From Methylobacterium haplocladii (GTDB taxonomy: Bacteria; Pseudomonadota; Alphaproteobacteria; Rhizobiales; Beijerinckiaceae): DNA of 64,000 bases. The stretch spans positions 1 to 64,000 of the forward strand of contig NZ_BJZT01000028.1 of assembly GCF_007992175.1 (NCBI RefSeq), given 5' to 3'. The notes under the pieces were generated by a model. The model saw only the letters and a program-made list of their open reading frames with translations. It searched no databases and was not told the origin of the DNA. Shown in pieces: positions 8,918 through 17,924 of this stretch (within the stretch, counting starts at the first letter, position 1; every line of letters begins with the position of its first letter). The position numbers and the translations under genes were made by a program.

Positions 8918-9592
8918 TCAACGGCTCCGAAAGGCCGCCAGCGCCACGCGATGGGCGACGACGATCTGGCCGCGGCGGAGCACGACCGACCCACGCTCGG
9001 CCCACTCGCCGAGGATGCGACTGATCACCTCGCGCACGCTGCCGAGGTCCGAGGCGAGCTGGTGATGGGTCTTGACGACGATACCGTCGGCATCGGCCTC
9101 GACCAGAAGGCGGCGGGCGAGGCGCTGCTCCAGCGACGCGAAGGCGATGTCGTCCACCAGGGTGAACAGGCTGGAGAGCAGGCGGGTATAGTCGTCGAGC
9201 ACGAAGGCACGGAATTCGGCGCTCTCGGCCATGAGTTGCCGGAAAATGTCGATCGGCAGCGCGGCGAGTTCGGTGCGTGTCTCGGCGACGCTCTCGGCCG
9301 GGAAATTGCCACCGGACAGCAGGCATTGGGTGGTCAGCACGCAGGTGCCGCCGCCGGTCACCTTGTAGATCAGCATCTCACGGCCGGTTTCCGACACCCG
9401 GAAGACGCGGGTGCGCCCGTCGATGCACATCAGATAGTAGGCGCAAGGTCCCTCGAGTTCGTAGGCGACGGCGTTCGCCTCCAGCACCGGAAACTGCACG
9501 GTGCCGCGCGCGATCTGGAGATGCGCCGCGGAGAAGTTTCCGATGAGCGGAAAGCGCTCGATCCAGCGCTCGATCCGATGACTGTCCGGCAT
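8918..9592 (-). CDS. Crp/Fnr-family transcription regulator
   Basis: This 224-residue protein has a cyclic-nucleotide-type beta-barrel domain (about 15-115), a dimerisation helix (about 118-150) and a winged helix-turn-helix at the C-terminus (THHQLASDLGSVREVISRIL, about 173-192). The four-cysteine cluster of Fnr is absent: only a few scattered cysteines (for example in GPCAYYLMC and GGGTCVLTTQC) are present, so an oxygen-sensing [4Fe-4S] Fnr is unlikely. The ligand may be a nucleotide, a haem-bound gas or a redox signal. A TGTGA-N6-TCAC palindrome lies 83 bases upstream of the start, in the divergent promoter region, which suggests self-regulation and control of the pentapeptide-repeat gene. 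Confidence 0.9.
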   Translation of the reverse strand: MPDSHRIERWIERFPLIGNFSAAHLQIARGTVQFPVLEANAVAYELEGPCAYYLMCIDGRTRVFRVSETGREMLIYKVTGGGTCVLTTQCLLSGGNFPAESVAETRTELAALPIDIFRQLMAESAEFRAFVLDDYTRLLSSLFTLVDDIAFASLEQRLARRLLVEADADGIVVKTHHQLASDLGSVREVISRILGEWAERGSVVLRRGQIVVAHRVALAAFRSR

Positions 9593-9674
9593 GCGTGGCG
9601 TCCGCCTGTCGCCGGTCCGTCGAGGCGGCCGGCCCCTTTTTTTTTGGAAGTTCTTCCCGCCGGAGGGCTTCCTG

Positions 9675-9690
9675 TGTGACCTGGGTCACC
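9675..9690. promoter_or_regulatory. Crp-type operator palindrome
   Basis: GTGACC-TG-GGTCAC at 9676-9689 is a perfect 14-base palindrome. Written as TGTGA-N6-TCACC (9675-9690) it differs from the classical Crp site TGTGA-N6-TCACA at one base. It lies between the Crp-family gene (start 9592, leftward) and the secreted pentapeptide-repeat gene (start 9800, rightward), so either or both may be controlled. A run of ten T (9637-9646) is nearby. Confidence 0.6.
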
Positions 9691-9799
9691 GACATGAGCG
9701 GCCTTCCACGATAACACTCCCCTACACCGATCATAAGCCGTGGCTCGACGACGCGCAGAGTTGCCGGCGCCGTCCGGCACCCCCGGGAGATACCCTGCC

Positions 9800-10600
9800 G
9801 TGCGCGCCCCTGCCCTCGCCCTTCTCGTCGCGCTGGCTGCCGCCGGTCCGGCCCTCGCCGCACAGGACATGCTGCTGGGGGCCGACATGACCTCGGACAA
9901 GATGACGAAGGCCGAGATGACCCGTGCGGATATCGAGGGTCTGATCGCGGGAGCCGGCGGTAAGCCGATCGACCTCCATGACAGGAGTCTGTCGGGTCTC
10001 GACCTGTCGGGGCTCGACCTCAGGGGGGCCAACTTGCGCACCGCGCGGCTCAACGGCACCGACCTCCAGGGCGCCGACCTCGGCGGCGCCAACCTGCAGC
10101 AGGCCTGGTTCCTGAAGGCGAACCTCAGCGGGGCCAAGCTCGTCGGAGCCGACATGTTCGGCATCACGGCGCGCAACGCGAATTTCTCGGGAGCCGATCT
10201 CAGCCGGGCCAAGCCGATCGGCGACTTCTCCGGGGCGAACCTCAGGGGCGCAACGCTGACCGATCTCAAGGGCAACGCCGACATGAGGAACCAGTCCATG
10301 GGCCTGATGGGCACGGTGTTCACGGGCGTGAACCTGGAGGGCGCGACGTTGAAGGGCGCCGGTCTGAGCCACGCCAAACTCGACTATGCCAACCTCAAGG
10401 GCGCCGACCTCAGCGAGGCGAACCTGACCGCCGCTGACGCTTCCGGCACCGATCTGTCTGGAGCCATCATCACCGGCGCCAGCGTGAAGGGCATGGACGT
10501 GAGCGGGGCCAAGCTGCTGGGGATCAAAGGCCGGGACACTGCCAGGGGTTGGGCCGATCTCGTCAACGCCGACCGGGCGATCGCCGATACGAGCCGGTGA
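9800..10600 (+). CDS. Secreted pentapeptide-repeat protein
   Basis: This 266-residue exported protein has a signal peptide (about 1-20, ending ALAA-QD) followed by about 40 tandem pentapeptides of the A(D/N)LxX type. Clear runs include LSGLDLSGLDLRGANLRTA, LQGADLGGANL and LKGADLSEANL. Such repeats build a right-handed quadrilateral beta-helix, which in known cases binds or mimics other molecules; no enzymatic residues can be picked out. The GTG at 9800 is preferred because GGGAGA lies 9 bases before it and it gives a clean signal peptide; an upstream ATG at 9740 would put a basic tail before the signal. It is divergent from the Crp-type regulator and shares its operator region. Confidence 0.88.
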   Translation: MRAPALALLVALAAAGPALAAQDMLLGADMTSDKMTKAEMTRADIEGLIAGAGGKPIDLHDRSLSGLDLSGLDLRGANLRTARLNGTDLQGADLGGANLQQAWFLKANLSGAKLVGADMFGITARNANFSGADLSRAKPIGDFSGANLRGATLTDLKGNADMRNQSMGLMGTVFTGVNLEGATLKGAGLSHAKLDYANLKGADLSEANLTAADASGTDLSGAIITGASVKGMDVSGAKLLGIKGRDTARGWADLVNADRAIADTSR

Positions 10601-10782
10601 TCACGCAAGAGTTTGATGTCTGCACCGGCCGTGGCCGGCCTGGGCCGCGGACAGGATGCCCGTCCAGGGCTACGAGTAACCGAATGACAGGCCCAGTCGA
10701 ATGGACCCGGCCTGAAGCGGATAGGTCGTGGTCGTCTCGAGCCGCTCCGTTTCCCGAGCAAGCCAACGAAGCCGGTCAAACC

Positions 10783-11175
10783 ATGCTCCCTCGCCGAACC
10801 CTCCTCGCCCTCGCGGCTCTTTTCACGCTCGGTCTCGCGCCCCCCGCCCGGGCCGGCGAGAGCGTGGCCTACACGCCCGATGCGTTCGCCGCCGCGCAGA
10901 AGGCCGGCAAGCCGATCCTCGTCGAGGTCAGCGCGCCCTGGTGCCCGATCTGCAAGACGCAGAAGCCGATCCTGGCCAGACTTGCCAAGGACCCGCGATT
11001 CAAGGACCTGCAGATCTTCGACATCGACTTCGACAGCCAGAAGCCGGCCCTGCGCACCTTCGACGCCCGCACCCAGAGCACGCTCATCGCCTACAAGGGC
11101 GGCACCGAAGTCGGCCGTTCCGTCGGCGAAACCCAGCCGGAATGGATCGAGGGGCTGCTCGAGAAGGCGCTCTGA
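10783..11175 (+). CDS. Periplasmic thioredoxin-like protein with WCPIC motif
   Basis: This 130-residue protein has a signal peptide (about 1-25, ending ARA) and a thioredoxin fold. The redox motif is WCPIC (within SAPWCPICKTQKPIL, about residues 47-51), i.e. CPIC instead of the CGPC of thioredoxin. The later cis-Pro loop seems replaced by TQSTLIAYKGG. Its stop is followed after 9 bases by a CcdA-like membrane reductase gene, which would pass electrons from cytosolic thioredoxin to this protein. The pair could reduce apocytochrome c, TlpA-type clients or outer-envelope disulfides. The family resembles the DsbD gamma/ThiX types. No cytochrome c maturation genes are next door. Confidence 0.88.
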   Translation: MLPRRTLLALAALFTLGLAPPARAGESVAYTPDAFAAAQKAGKPILVEVSAPWCPICKTQKPILARLAKDPRFKDLQIFDIDFDSQKPALRTFDARTQSTLIAYKGGTEVGRSVGETQPEWIEGLLEKAL

Positions 11176-11184
11176 GGGCCTGCC

Positions 11185-11904
11185 ATGGTCACGACGTTCG
11201 GCCTCGCCTTCCTCGCGGGCATCCTCTCTGTGTTGTCGCCCTGCGTGTTGCCGCTGCTGCCGCTGGTGCTCGGGGCAGCGGCCTCCGAGCATAGATACGG
11301 TCCGGCGGCGCTTGCGGCGGGGCTCGCGATCTCCTTCGTCGCGATCGGACTGTTCGTGGCCACGATCGGTTTTTCGCTCGGGCTCGATACCGGCGTGTTT
11401 CGCACCGTCGCGGCGATCCTGCTGATCGGCGTCGGCCTCGTGCTGATACTGCCGGTGCTGCAGACCCGGCTCGCCACCGCCGCCGGCCCCGTGAGCAACT
11501 GGACGGAGACGCGCTTCGGCGGGTTCTCCACGACTGGGCTCGCCGGACAATTTGGCGTCGGCCTGCTGCTCGGGGCGGTGTGGAGCCCCTGCGTCGGCCC
11601 GACGCTCGGCGCGGCGTCACTGCTGGCCTCGCAGGGCCGGGATCTCGGCACCGTCGCGGTGACGATGCTGCTGTTCGGCCTCGGCGCAGCCTTGCCGCTC
11701 CTCGTCTTCGGCATGCTTTCGCGCGAGATGCTGATGCGCTGGCGCGACCGGATGATGAGCCTCGGCAAGGGCATGAGGGCGGCGCTCGGCGCGATCCTCG
11801 TGGTGACCGGCCTCGTCATCGTATCCGGCTACGACAAGCTGCTGGAGACGGCCCTGGTGGACGCCTCGCCGGACTGGCTGACGAACCTGACCACGCGGTT
11901 CTGA
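11185..11904 (+). CDS. CcdA/DsbD-type transmembrane thiol-disulfide reductase
   Basis: This 239-residue inner-membrane protein has six predicted hydrophobic segments. Two conserved proline-flanked cysteines mark the family: SPCVLPLLPL in helix 1 (Cys20) and SPCVGPTLG in helix 4 (about Cys136). CcdA proteins carry reducing power across the membrane from thioredoxin to periplasmic thiol proteins, for example for cytochrome c assembly. The gene follows the WCPIC thioredoxin-like gene at 9 bases, so the natural acceptor is its neighbour. Downstream, GGCACGG and CCGTGCC (about 11951-11980) could form a weak stem-loop before the efflux operon. Confidence 0.92.
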   Translation: MVTTFGLAFLAGILSVLSPCVLPLLPLVLGAAASEHRYGPAALAAGLAISFVAIGLFVATIGFSLGLDTGVFRTVAAILLIGVGLVLILPVLQTRLATAAGPVSNWTETRFGGFSTTGLAGQFGVGLLLGAVWSPCVGPTLGAASLLASQGRDLGTVAVTMLLFGLGAALPLLVFGMLSREMLMRWRDRMMSLGKGMRAALGAILVVTGLVIVSGYDKLLETALVDASPDWLTNLTTRF

Positions 11905-12084
11905 CCGGCTCCCTTTACCGGACGCCTGAAGCCTGAGCGGAAGGCGATCCGGCACGGGGTCCGACGCTTCGCTCCGTGCCAGGACCACCAGCCTCCTCTC
12001 GCGTTGACCGCCCGTAAACGCTGTTTTGGTAAGCCCGGCTGCGATCGCGCCTGTGTCTGCCGATCGCCCGAGGAGGCCCCCTGC

Positions 12085-13185
12085 GTGGCTCGATTCCCGC
12101 GTTTCACGCGGCCGGCGCCGGTCTTCGGCTTGGCGGCGCTCGCGCTCGCGTCCTGCGGCCCGGATGCCGACGGGCCGCCGCCGCCGCTCGTGCGGAGTTT
12201 CGTGGTGGCGCCCGGGGGAGCCGGCGTGCAGCGCTTCACCGGTGTGGTGCGGGCGCGGACCGAGAGCGCGCTCGGCTTCCGTGTCGCCGGCAAGATTTCG
12301 GAGCGCCTCGTCGATCCGGGCGACCGGGTGAAGCGCGGCCAGCCGCTGATGCGACTCGACCACGCCGATTTCGGCCTCGCGCTGAGTTCGGCCAAAGCCA
12401 CCGTCGACGCCGCGCGGGCCCAGATGGTGAAGACGGCCGCCGACGAGAAGCGCAGCCGCCGGCTGGCCACCGAGGGCTGGGTCTCGGTGCAGGCCTACGA
12501 CCAGATCAAGGCTGCGGCCGACGCGGCGGCCGCGCAATTCGCCGCCGCCGAGGCTCAGGCCGGCCAGATCGGCAACCAGGCGGCTTATGCAGAACTCCAG
12601 GCCGATGCCGACGGCGTGGTCATGGAAGTGCCGGCGGAGCCGGGACAGGTCGTCGGCGCCGGCCAGACCGTGGTGCGCCTCGCCCGCGACGGTGCCCGCG
12701 AGGCCGAGGTTTTCCTACCCGAGGGCGCCGAGCGCATGGCCAATGCCGACGCCACCGCCGCGCTCTATGCCAGCCGTGATGCCGCCTTCCCCGCGCATCT
12801 GCGCGAACTCTCGGCCATGGCCGATCCGGCGACGCGCACCTATCGCGCCCGCTACGTTCTCGAAGGCACCGGCGAATCCGCAGCCTTGGGTGCCACGGTC
12901 ACCGTCGCGCTGCAGGCGAGCCTGCGCGGCAACGACGCGAGCTTTTCCGTGCCGCTCGGCGCACTCTTCGACAGTGGCGACGGCCCGTCAGTCTGGAAGA
13001 TCGACCCCGCCACCCGCACCGTCGCCGCCCAGCCGGTGCTGGTCACCCGGATGCGCGAGGAAAGCGCCGACATCGCCTTCGGGCTCAACGAGGGCGACCG
13101 CATCGTCGCGCTCGGCGCGCATCTGCTCAAAGGTGGGCAGCGCGTCCGCGTCGGCGCCGAGCGCGTGGCGGATGCCGTGAAATGA
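12085..13185 (+). CDS. RND efflux periplasmic adaptor (membrane fusion) lipoprotein
   Basis: This 366-residue membrane fusion protein has a lipobox LALASC near residue 26, followed by a proline-rich linker. The lipoyl/barrel-sandwich half starts FTGVVRARTESALGFRVAGKI. An alpha-helical hairpin (about 90-165) carries VQAYDQIKAAADAAAAQF, and beta-barrel and membrane-proximal domains end the protein. The GTG at 12085 is chosen because AGGAGG lies 8 bases upstream and it gives a short proper signal; an earlier start at 12004 adds a Cys-rich, unlikely leader. It overlaps the pump gene by 4 bases (ATGA), so they are translationally coupled. No TetR-type repressor or outer-membrane channel gene is adjacent; an unlinked TolC partner is likely. 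Confidence 0.93.
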   Translation: MARFPRFTRPAPVFGLAALALASCGPDADGPPPPLVRSFVVAPGGAGVQRFTGVVRARTESALGFRVAGKISERLVDPGDRVKRGQPLMRLDHADFGLALSSAKATVDAARAQMVKTAADEKRSRRLATEGWVSVQAYDQIKAAADAAAAQFAAAEAQAGQIGNQAAYAELQADADGVVMEVPAEPGQVVGAGQTVVRLARDGAREAEVFLPEGAERMANADATAALYASRDAAFPAHLRELSAMADPATRTYRARYVLEGTGESAALGATVTVALQASLRGNDASFSVPLGALFDSGDGPSVWKIDPATRTVAAQPVLVTRMREESADIAFGLNEGDRIVALGAHLLKGGQRVRVGAERVADAVK

Positions 13186-16100
13186 CCGGCTTCAACCTTT
13201 CGGCGCTGGCGGTTCGCGAGCGGGCGATCACGCTGTTTCTGATCATTGCGACGATAGGCGCCGGCTGCTTCGCCTTCGTGAAGATGGGGCGCGCCGAGGA
13301 TCCCTCCTTCACCGTCAAGACGCTGGTGGTCTCCGCTGCGTGGCCCGGCGCGACGGCCGAGGAGATGCAGCGGCAGGTCGCCGACCCTCTCGAAAAGCGT
13401 CTTCAGGAACTCACCTGGTACGACCGCGTCGAGACCACCTCGCGCCCGGGCCTCGTGCTGATGAAGCTCAACCTCAAGGACGGCACCCCGGCCGCCGAGG
13501 TGCCCGAGCAGTTCTACCAGACCCGAAAGAAGCTCGCGGATACCGCGAGCACCCTCCCCCGCGGCGTCTACGGTCCCTTCGTCAACGACGAATTCTCCGA
13601 CGTCTACTTCTCGCTCTACGCGCTGCAGGCCCGGGACATGCCGCATCGCCATCTGGTTGCGCAGGCGGAGGAATTGCGCCAGCGGCTGCTGCGGGTGCCC
13701 GGCGTCGGCAAGGTCAACATTCTGGGCGAGCAGGCCCAGAAGATCTTCGTCGAGATCTCCTATCAGCGCCTCGCTACGCTCGGCATCAGCGGACAGGCGC
13801 TGTTCGCCGCGATCGCCGCGCAGAACGACCTGACGCCCGGCGGCTTCGTCGAGACCGCCGGCCCACGCACCTATCTCCGCCTCGACGGGGCGCTGGAGGG
13901 CATCGAGGCAGTCAAGGCGATCCCCGTCGGCACGGGCGGCCGCAGCCTCAAGCTCGGCGACGTGGCCGAGGTCACGCGCGGCTACGAGGACCCGAAGAGC
14001 TTCGTGATCCACAACGACGGCGAGCCGGCCCTGCTGCTCGGCCTCGTGATGAAGCCCGGCACGAACGGCCTCAGCCTCGGCGCGGCCCTCGTGAGGGAAG
14101 AGGCCGGCATCCGCGCCTCGCTGCCGGCCGGCCTGAAATTGGAAAAGATCTCGGATCAGGCGCGGGTCATCGACGCGTCCATCGACGAGTTCATGGTCAA
14201 ATTCTTCACGGCGCTGGCCGTGGTCGTCGGCGTCAGCCTGCTGACGCTCGGGCTGCGCGTCGGCATCGTCGTGGCGCTGGCGGTGCCGCTGACCTTGTCG
14301 GCCGTGTTCGTCGTGATGATGGCCACCGGCCGCGATTTCGATCGGATCACCCTGGGCGCCCTCATCCTGTCGCTCGGCCTATTGGTGGACGATGCCATCA
14401 TTGCAATCGAGATGATGGTGGTGCGCATGGAGGAAGGTGCCGACCGGATCAGCGCCGCCACCCATGTCTGGGGCACGACGGCTTTGCCGATGCTCTCGGG
14501 TACGATCATCACCATTGCCGGCTTCCTGCCGGTGGGTTTCGGCCGATCCACCGCCGGAGAATACGCCGGCAACATCTTCTGGGTCGTGGCGTTCTCGCTG
14601 ATCGTCTCGTGGTTCGTGGCGGTGACCTTCACGCCGTATCTCGGCGTGAAGCTGCTCCCCCAGATCAAGCGGGTCGAAGGCGGGCACGACGCGATCTACG
14701 CGACCAAGCACTACGCACGCCTGCGCCGGCTGGTCCGCCTCTGCGTCGACCGCAAAAAGCTCGTCGCCGGGCTGACGCTCGGCCTGTTCGTGCTCGCGGC
14801 GGCCGGCGCGGGCCTCGTCGAGCAGCAGTTCTTTCCGAATTCCGACCGGCCGGAGCTGATCGTCGAGGTGAACATGCCGCCGGGCACGGCCTTCGACGTC
14901 ACCGAGGCCTCGGTGAAGCGGATCGAGGCGGCTTTGCGCGCCGAGCCGGAATCCCGGATCGTCACGGCCTATGTCGGCCAGGGCCTGCCGCGCTTCATCC
15001 TGCCGCTCGATCCGGAACTGCCCGATCCGGCCTTCGCGCAAATCGTGGTGCTCACCGCCGACAGCCACGCCCGCGACCGGCTCAAGGACAAGGCGCGGGC
15101 CATGGTCGAGGCCGGGCTGTTTCCCGAGGCGCGGGTGCGGGTGACGCAGTTCGTGTTCGGGCCGCCAGTGCGCTATCCCGTTCTCTTCCGGGTGATCGGC
15201 CCCGATCTCGACGAGCTGCGAAAGATCGCGGCGCGGGTGCGGGACGTCGTCGCCGCCAACCCGGACATGCGCCTCGCACATCTCGACTGGGGCGACAGGA
15301 CGCCGAACCTGCGCCTCGCCTTCGACCAGGAGCGCCTGCGCCTGCTCGGCCTCTCTCCCCGCGACGCGGCGATGCAACTCCAGACCATGCTCAACGGAGC
15401 ACCGGCCACGCAGGTGCGCGAAAACCTGCGCCCGGTCGACGTGATGGTGCGCAGTCCCTCGGCCGAGCGCCGCACGCTGGGCTCCATCGGCAGCATGACC
15501 CTGGTTACGAGCGATGGAAAAGCCGTGCCGCTCTCACAGGTCGCCCGGCTCGAGAGCCGCAGCGAGGACGCGGTGCTCAAGCGCTACGATCGCAATCCCT
15601 GCATCGCCGTGCAGGGCGACGTACGCGACGGGCGGCAACCGCCGGACGTGACGGCGAAGATCCTGCCGCTGCTGGAGCCGATCAAGGCCGGGCTGCCGCC
15701 GGGCTACCGCATCGATACGGGCGGTTCGGTCGAGGACAGCGCCAAGGCGCAGGCGGCGCTCGGTGCAGTCTTTCCGCTGATGCTCGTGGTGACGCTCACC
15801 GTCCTGATGTTTCAGGTCCGCTCGTTCTCGACGATGTTCATGGTGCTCGCCACCGCTCCCCTCGGGCTCTGCGGCGCGGTGCCGACGCTTCTCGTGTTCG
15901 GCCAGGCCTTCGGTTTCAACGCCATCCTCGGCCTCATTGGGCTGTCGGGCATCCTGATGCGCAACACCCTGATTCTCGTCGACCAGATCGATCGAGAGAA
16001 GGCGGCCGGCCTCTCGGATTACGACGCCATCGTCGAATCGACGGTGCGCCGCGCCCGGCCGGTTATTCTCACGGCGCTCGCCGCCATGCTCGCCTTCATC

Positions 16101-16286
16101 CCCCTGACCCATTCGGTGTTCTGGGGCGCGCTGGCCTACGTGCTGATCGGCGGGGTGGGAGTCGGCACGGTACTGACGCTGCTCTTCCTGCCGGCCTTGT
16201 ATGCGCTGTGGTTCCGGGTGGCGGCACCGGTCGTTGCGGCGGCGGAGGAGTCAGTGTGGATGCCGGCCGAGCCGGTCGGTGCATGA
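13182..16286 (+). CDS. RND-family efflux pump, inner-membrane transporter
   Basis: The 1034 residues have the two-fold layout of AcrB-type proton-driven transporters: a helix at 15-33, a large periplasmic loop, five or six helices (about 335-500), a further helix at about 530, a second large loop and a final helical block (860-1020). The proton-relay pair Asp403-Asp404 is visible in GLLVDDAIIAIEM of TM4. The protein is closest in style to the AcrB/TriC-like and MdtB-like branches used with a single lipoprotein adaptor. Substrate is unknown: it may expel biocides, solvents or metals, but the CzcA-type charged motif in TM4 is not present. It is the second gene of a two-gene operon. Confidence 0.95.
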   Translation: MTGFNLSALAVRERAITLFLIIATIGAGCFAFVKMGRAEDPSFTVKTLVVSAAWPGATAEEMQRQVADPLEKRLQELTWYDRVETTSRPGLVLMKLNLKDGTPAAEVPEQFYQTRKKLADTASTLPRGVYGPFVNDEFSDVYFSLYALQARDMPHRHLVAQAEELRQRLLRVPGVGKVNILGEQAQKIFVEISYQRLATLGISGQALFAAIAAQNDLTPGGFVETAGPRTYLRLDGALEGIEAVKAIPVGTGGRSLKLGDVAEVTRGYEDPKSFVIHNDGEPALLLGLVMKPGTNGLSLGAALVREEAGIRASLPAGLKLEKISDQARVIDASIDEFMVKFFTALAVVVGVSLLTLGLRVGIVVALAVPLTLSAVFVVMMATGRDFDRITLGALILSLGLLVDDAIIAIEMMVVRMEEGADRISAATHVWGTTALPMLSGTIITIAGFLPVGFGRSTAGEYAGNIFWVVAFSLIVSWFVAVTFTPYLGVKLLPQIKRVEGGHDAIYATKHYARLRRLVRLCVDRKKLVAGLTLGLFVLAAAGAGLVEQQFFPNSDRPELIVEVNMPPGTAFDVTEASVKRIEAALRAEPESRIVTAYVGQGLPRFILPLDPELPDPAFAQIVVLTADSHARDRLKDKARAMVEAGLFPEARVRVTQFVFGPPVRYPVLFRVIGPDLDELRKIAARVRDVVAANPDMRLAHLDWGDRTPNLRLAFDQERLRLLGLSPRDAAMQLQTMLNGAPATQVRENLRPVDVMVRSPSAERRTLGSIGSMTLVTSDGKAVPLSQVARLESRSEDAVLKRYDRNPCIAVQGDVRDGRQPPDVTAKILPLLEPIKAGLPPGYRIDTGGSVEDSAKAQAALGAVFPLMLVVTLTVLMFQVRSFSTMFMVLATAPLGLCGAVPTLLVFGQAFGFNAILGLIGLSGILMRNTLILVDQIDREKAAGLSDYDAIVESTVRRARPVILTALAAMLAFIPLTHSVFWGALAYVLIGGVGVGTVLTLLFLPALYALWFRVAAPVVAAAEESVWMPAEPVGA

Positions 16287-16540
16287 CGCCCGCCAGACAC
16301 TGTCGCGCACAGGGGGGTGGGTTGGAGCGATACCGTACGAGCGCAAGTCGCTCGCAGCGGTCCCACCACACCGACCGTCCCTGCGCCGCCTTTCCCAAAC
16401 CGAACCCATCGCCCAACATCATTCGTTAATCGCGTCCGCACCCAGCTGCGCCACGCCGTTGAGAATTAAGCCGAAAGCAATCCGCAATCGCAAAACTCCT
16501 TCCACTACGCGCAACCACAAGCGCGAGCGGCGGGCACGGC

Positions 16541-17875
16541 ATGAGCATCATCGACACCAGCGACGCAGGCCGATCCGGCCTCACCGGCAGCGCGCGCGAT
16601 TTTCGCGTCCCGGGCGGTCCGGATCTGCTGGGGCGCGGCGACGGCTTCTTCGCGTGGCAGCAGACACGGCGGCAGAACGGATACTGGCCGTTCTCGCGCT
16701 CCACCGAGACCCGCCCCGGCACCGCCTGCCGAGCACGCGACGACAGCGGCAACCCGATGGAGGGCGTCAACTTCTCCTCGCAGGACTACTTGAGCCTCGC
16801 CGCGCATCCGGAGATCGCCGAGGTCGCGACCGATGCCGTGAAGCGCTTCGGCGTCCACAGCGCCGGCTCGGCCGTGCTGGTCGGCAACACCGCGAGTTCG
16901 GTCGCCCTGGAGCGCCGCATCGCCGACTTCCTCGAGATGGAGCAGGCCGTGCTCTATCCGACCGGCTGGGCGGCCGGCTACGGCGTGATCCGCGGGCTCG
17001 TGCGCTCGGCCGACCACATCGTGATGGACGCCCTCTCGCATACCTGCCTGCAGGAGGGCGCCAGCGCGTCAACGCAGAACATCTCGCTGTTCCGCCATCT
17101 CGACCTCGACCATTGCCGATCGAAGCTCCAGGCGATCCGCGCGAAGGACGCGCGAAACGGCGTCATGGTCATCACCGAGGGCCTGTTCTCGATGGACTCG
17201 GACACGCCCGATCTCGCCGCGCTGCAGGCGCTCTGCAACGAATACAGCGCCACGCTGATGGTCGACGTCGCCCATGATCTCGGTGCGCTCGGCACGGAAG
17301 GACGCGGCCATATCGGCATCCAGGGGATGCTGGGGAAGGTCGACCTCGTGATGGGCAGCTTCTCCAAGACCTTCGCCTCGAACGGCGGCTTCGTCGCCAC
17401 CAACCGGCGCGCGATCAAGGAATACCTTCGCTACTACAGCCCCTCGACCACCTTCTCGAACGCGCTCTCGCCGGTGCAGACCGCGGTGATCGGCAAGGCC
17501 TTCGAGATCGTCGCCTCCGCCGAGGGCAAGATGCTTCGCGAAAAACTGATGCGGAACGTCGTCAGCCTGCGCAGGCAGTTCGGCGAGCAGGGCCTCGACG
17601 TCTACGGCGACCCCTCGGCGATCGTCTGCGCCAAGGTCGGAGCCGAGAGCATCGCCCGTATGGTCAGCCGCCGCCTGCCGACGCTGGGCCTGCTCGCCAA
17701 CCTCGTCGAGTACCCCGCCGTGGCCAAGGGTGCCGCGCGCTTCCGGCTGCAGGTCATGGCCGGCCATTCCGAGGAAAACATCCGGCACGCCGTCAAAGCG
17801 ATCAAGCTCGCGGTGGACGAAGCGCGAATCATGGCGGCGGTGCGCGAGGCGCGTTCGCGGGCGATGGCGGCGTAG
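16541..17875 (+). CDS. PLP-dependent alpha-oxoamine synthase family protein
   Basis: This 444-residue type-I fold PLP enzyme of the family of 8-amino-7-oxononanoate synthase, 2-amino-3-ketobutyrate ligase and serine palmitoyltransferase. These join an amino acid to an acyl-CoA or acyl-ACP with loss of CO2. Lys276 in GSFSKTFASNGG is the Schiff-base lysine, and His167 in DALSHTC is the stacking histidine. The aspartate/histidine motif reads VDVAHDLGALG, while most relatives have VDEAHSxG, so the glutamate is replaced by valine. An extra N-terminal region (about 1-70) precedes FSSQDYLSLAAHPEI. No biotin, ceramide or threonine-degradation gene is linked, so the acyl donor is open. CqsA-like signal synthases belong to the same family. 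A 254-base leader (16287-16540) holds its promoter; nothing else was seen there. Confidence 0.85.
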   Translation: MSIIDTSDAGRSGLTGSARDFRVPGGPDLLGRGDGFFAWQQTRRQNGYWPFSRSTETRPGTACRARDDSGNPMEGVNFSSQDYLSLAAHPEIAEVATDAVKRFGVHSAGSAVLVGNTASSVALERRIADFLEMEQAVLYPTGWAAGYGVIRGLVRSADHIVMDALSHTCLQEGASASTQNISLFRHLDLDHCRSKLQAIRAKDARNGVMVITEGLFSMDSDTPDLAALQALCNEYSATLMVDVAHDLGALGTEGRGHIGIQGMLGKVDLVMGSFSKTFASNGGFVATNRRAIKEYLRYYSPSTTFSNALSPVQTAVIGKAFEIVASAEGKMLREKLMRNVVSLRRQFGEQGLDVYGDPSAIVCAKVGAESIARMVSRRLPTLGLLANLVEYPAVAKGAARFRLQVMAGHSEENIRHAVKAIKLAVDEARIMAAVREARSRAMAA

Positions 17876-17924
17876 CGCCTCGCCGAGGGCGCGCATTCCC
17901 ACCGATCCGGCTATACCCGGCCCA

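Noticed and set aside
8918-9592. Oxygen-sensing Fnr identity for the Crp-family regulator
   Set aside because: The N-terminal cysteine cluster needed for the iron-sulfur centre is absent, and the nearby palindrome is Crp-type, not TTGAT-N4-ATCAA.
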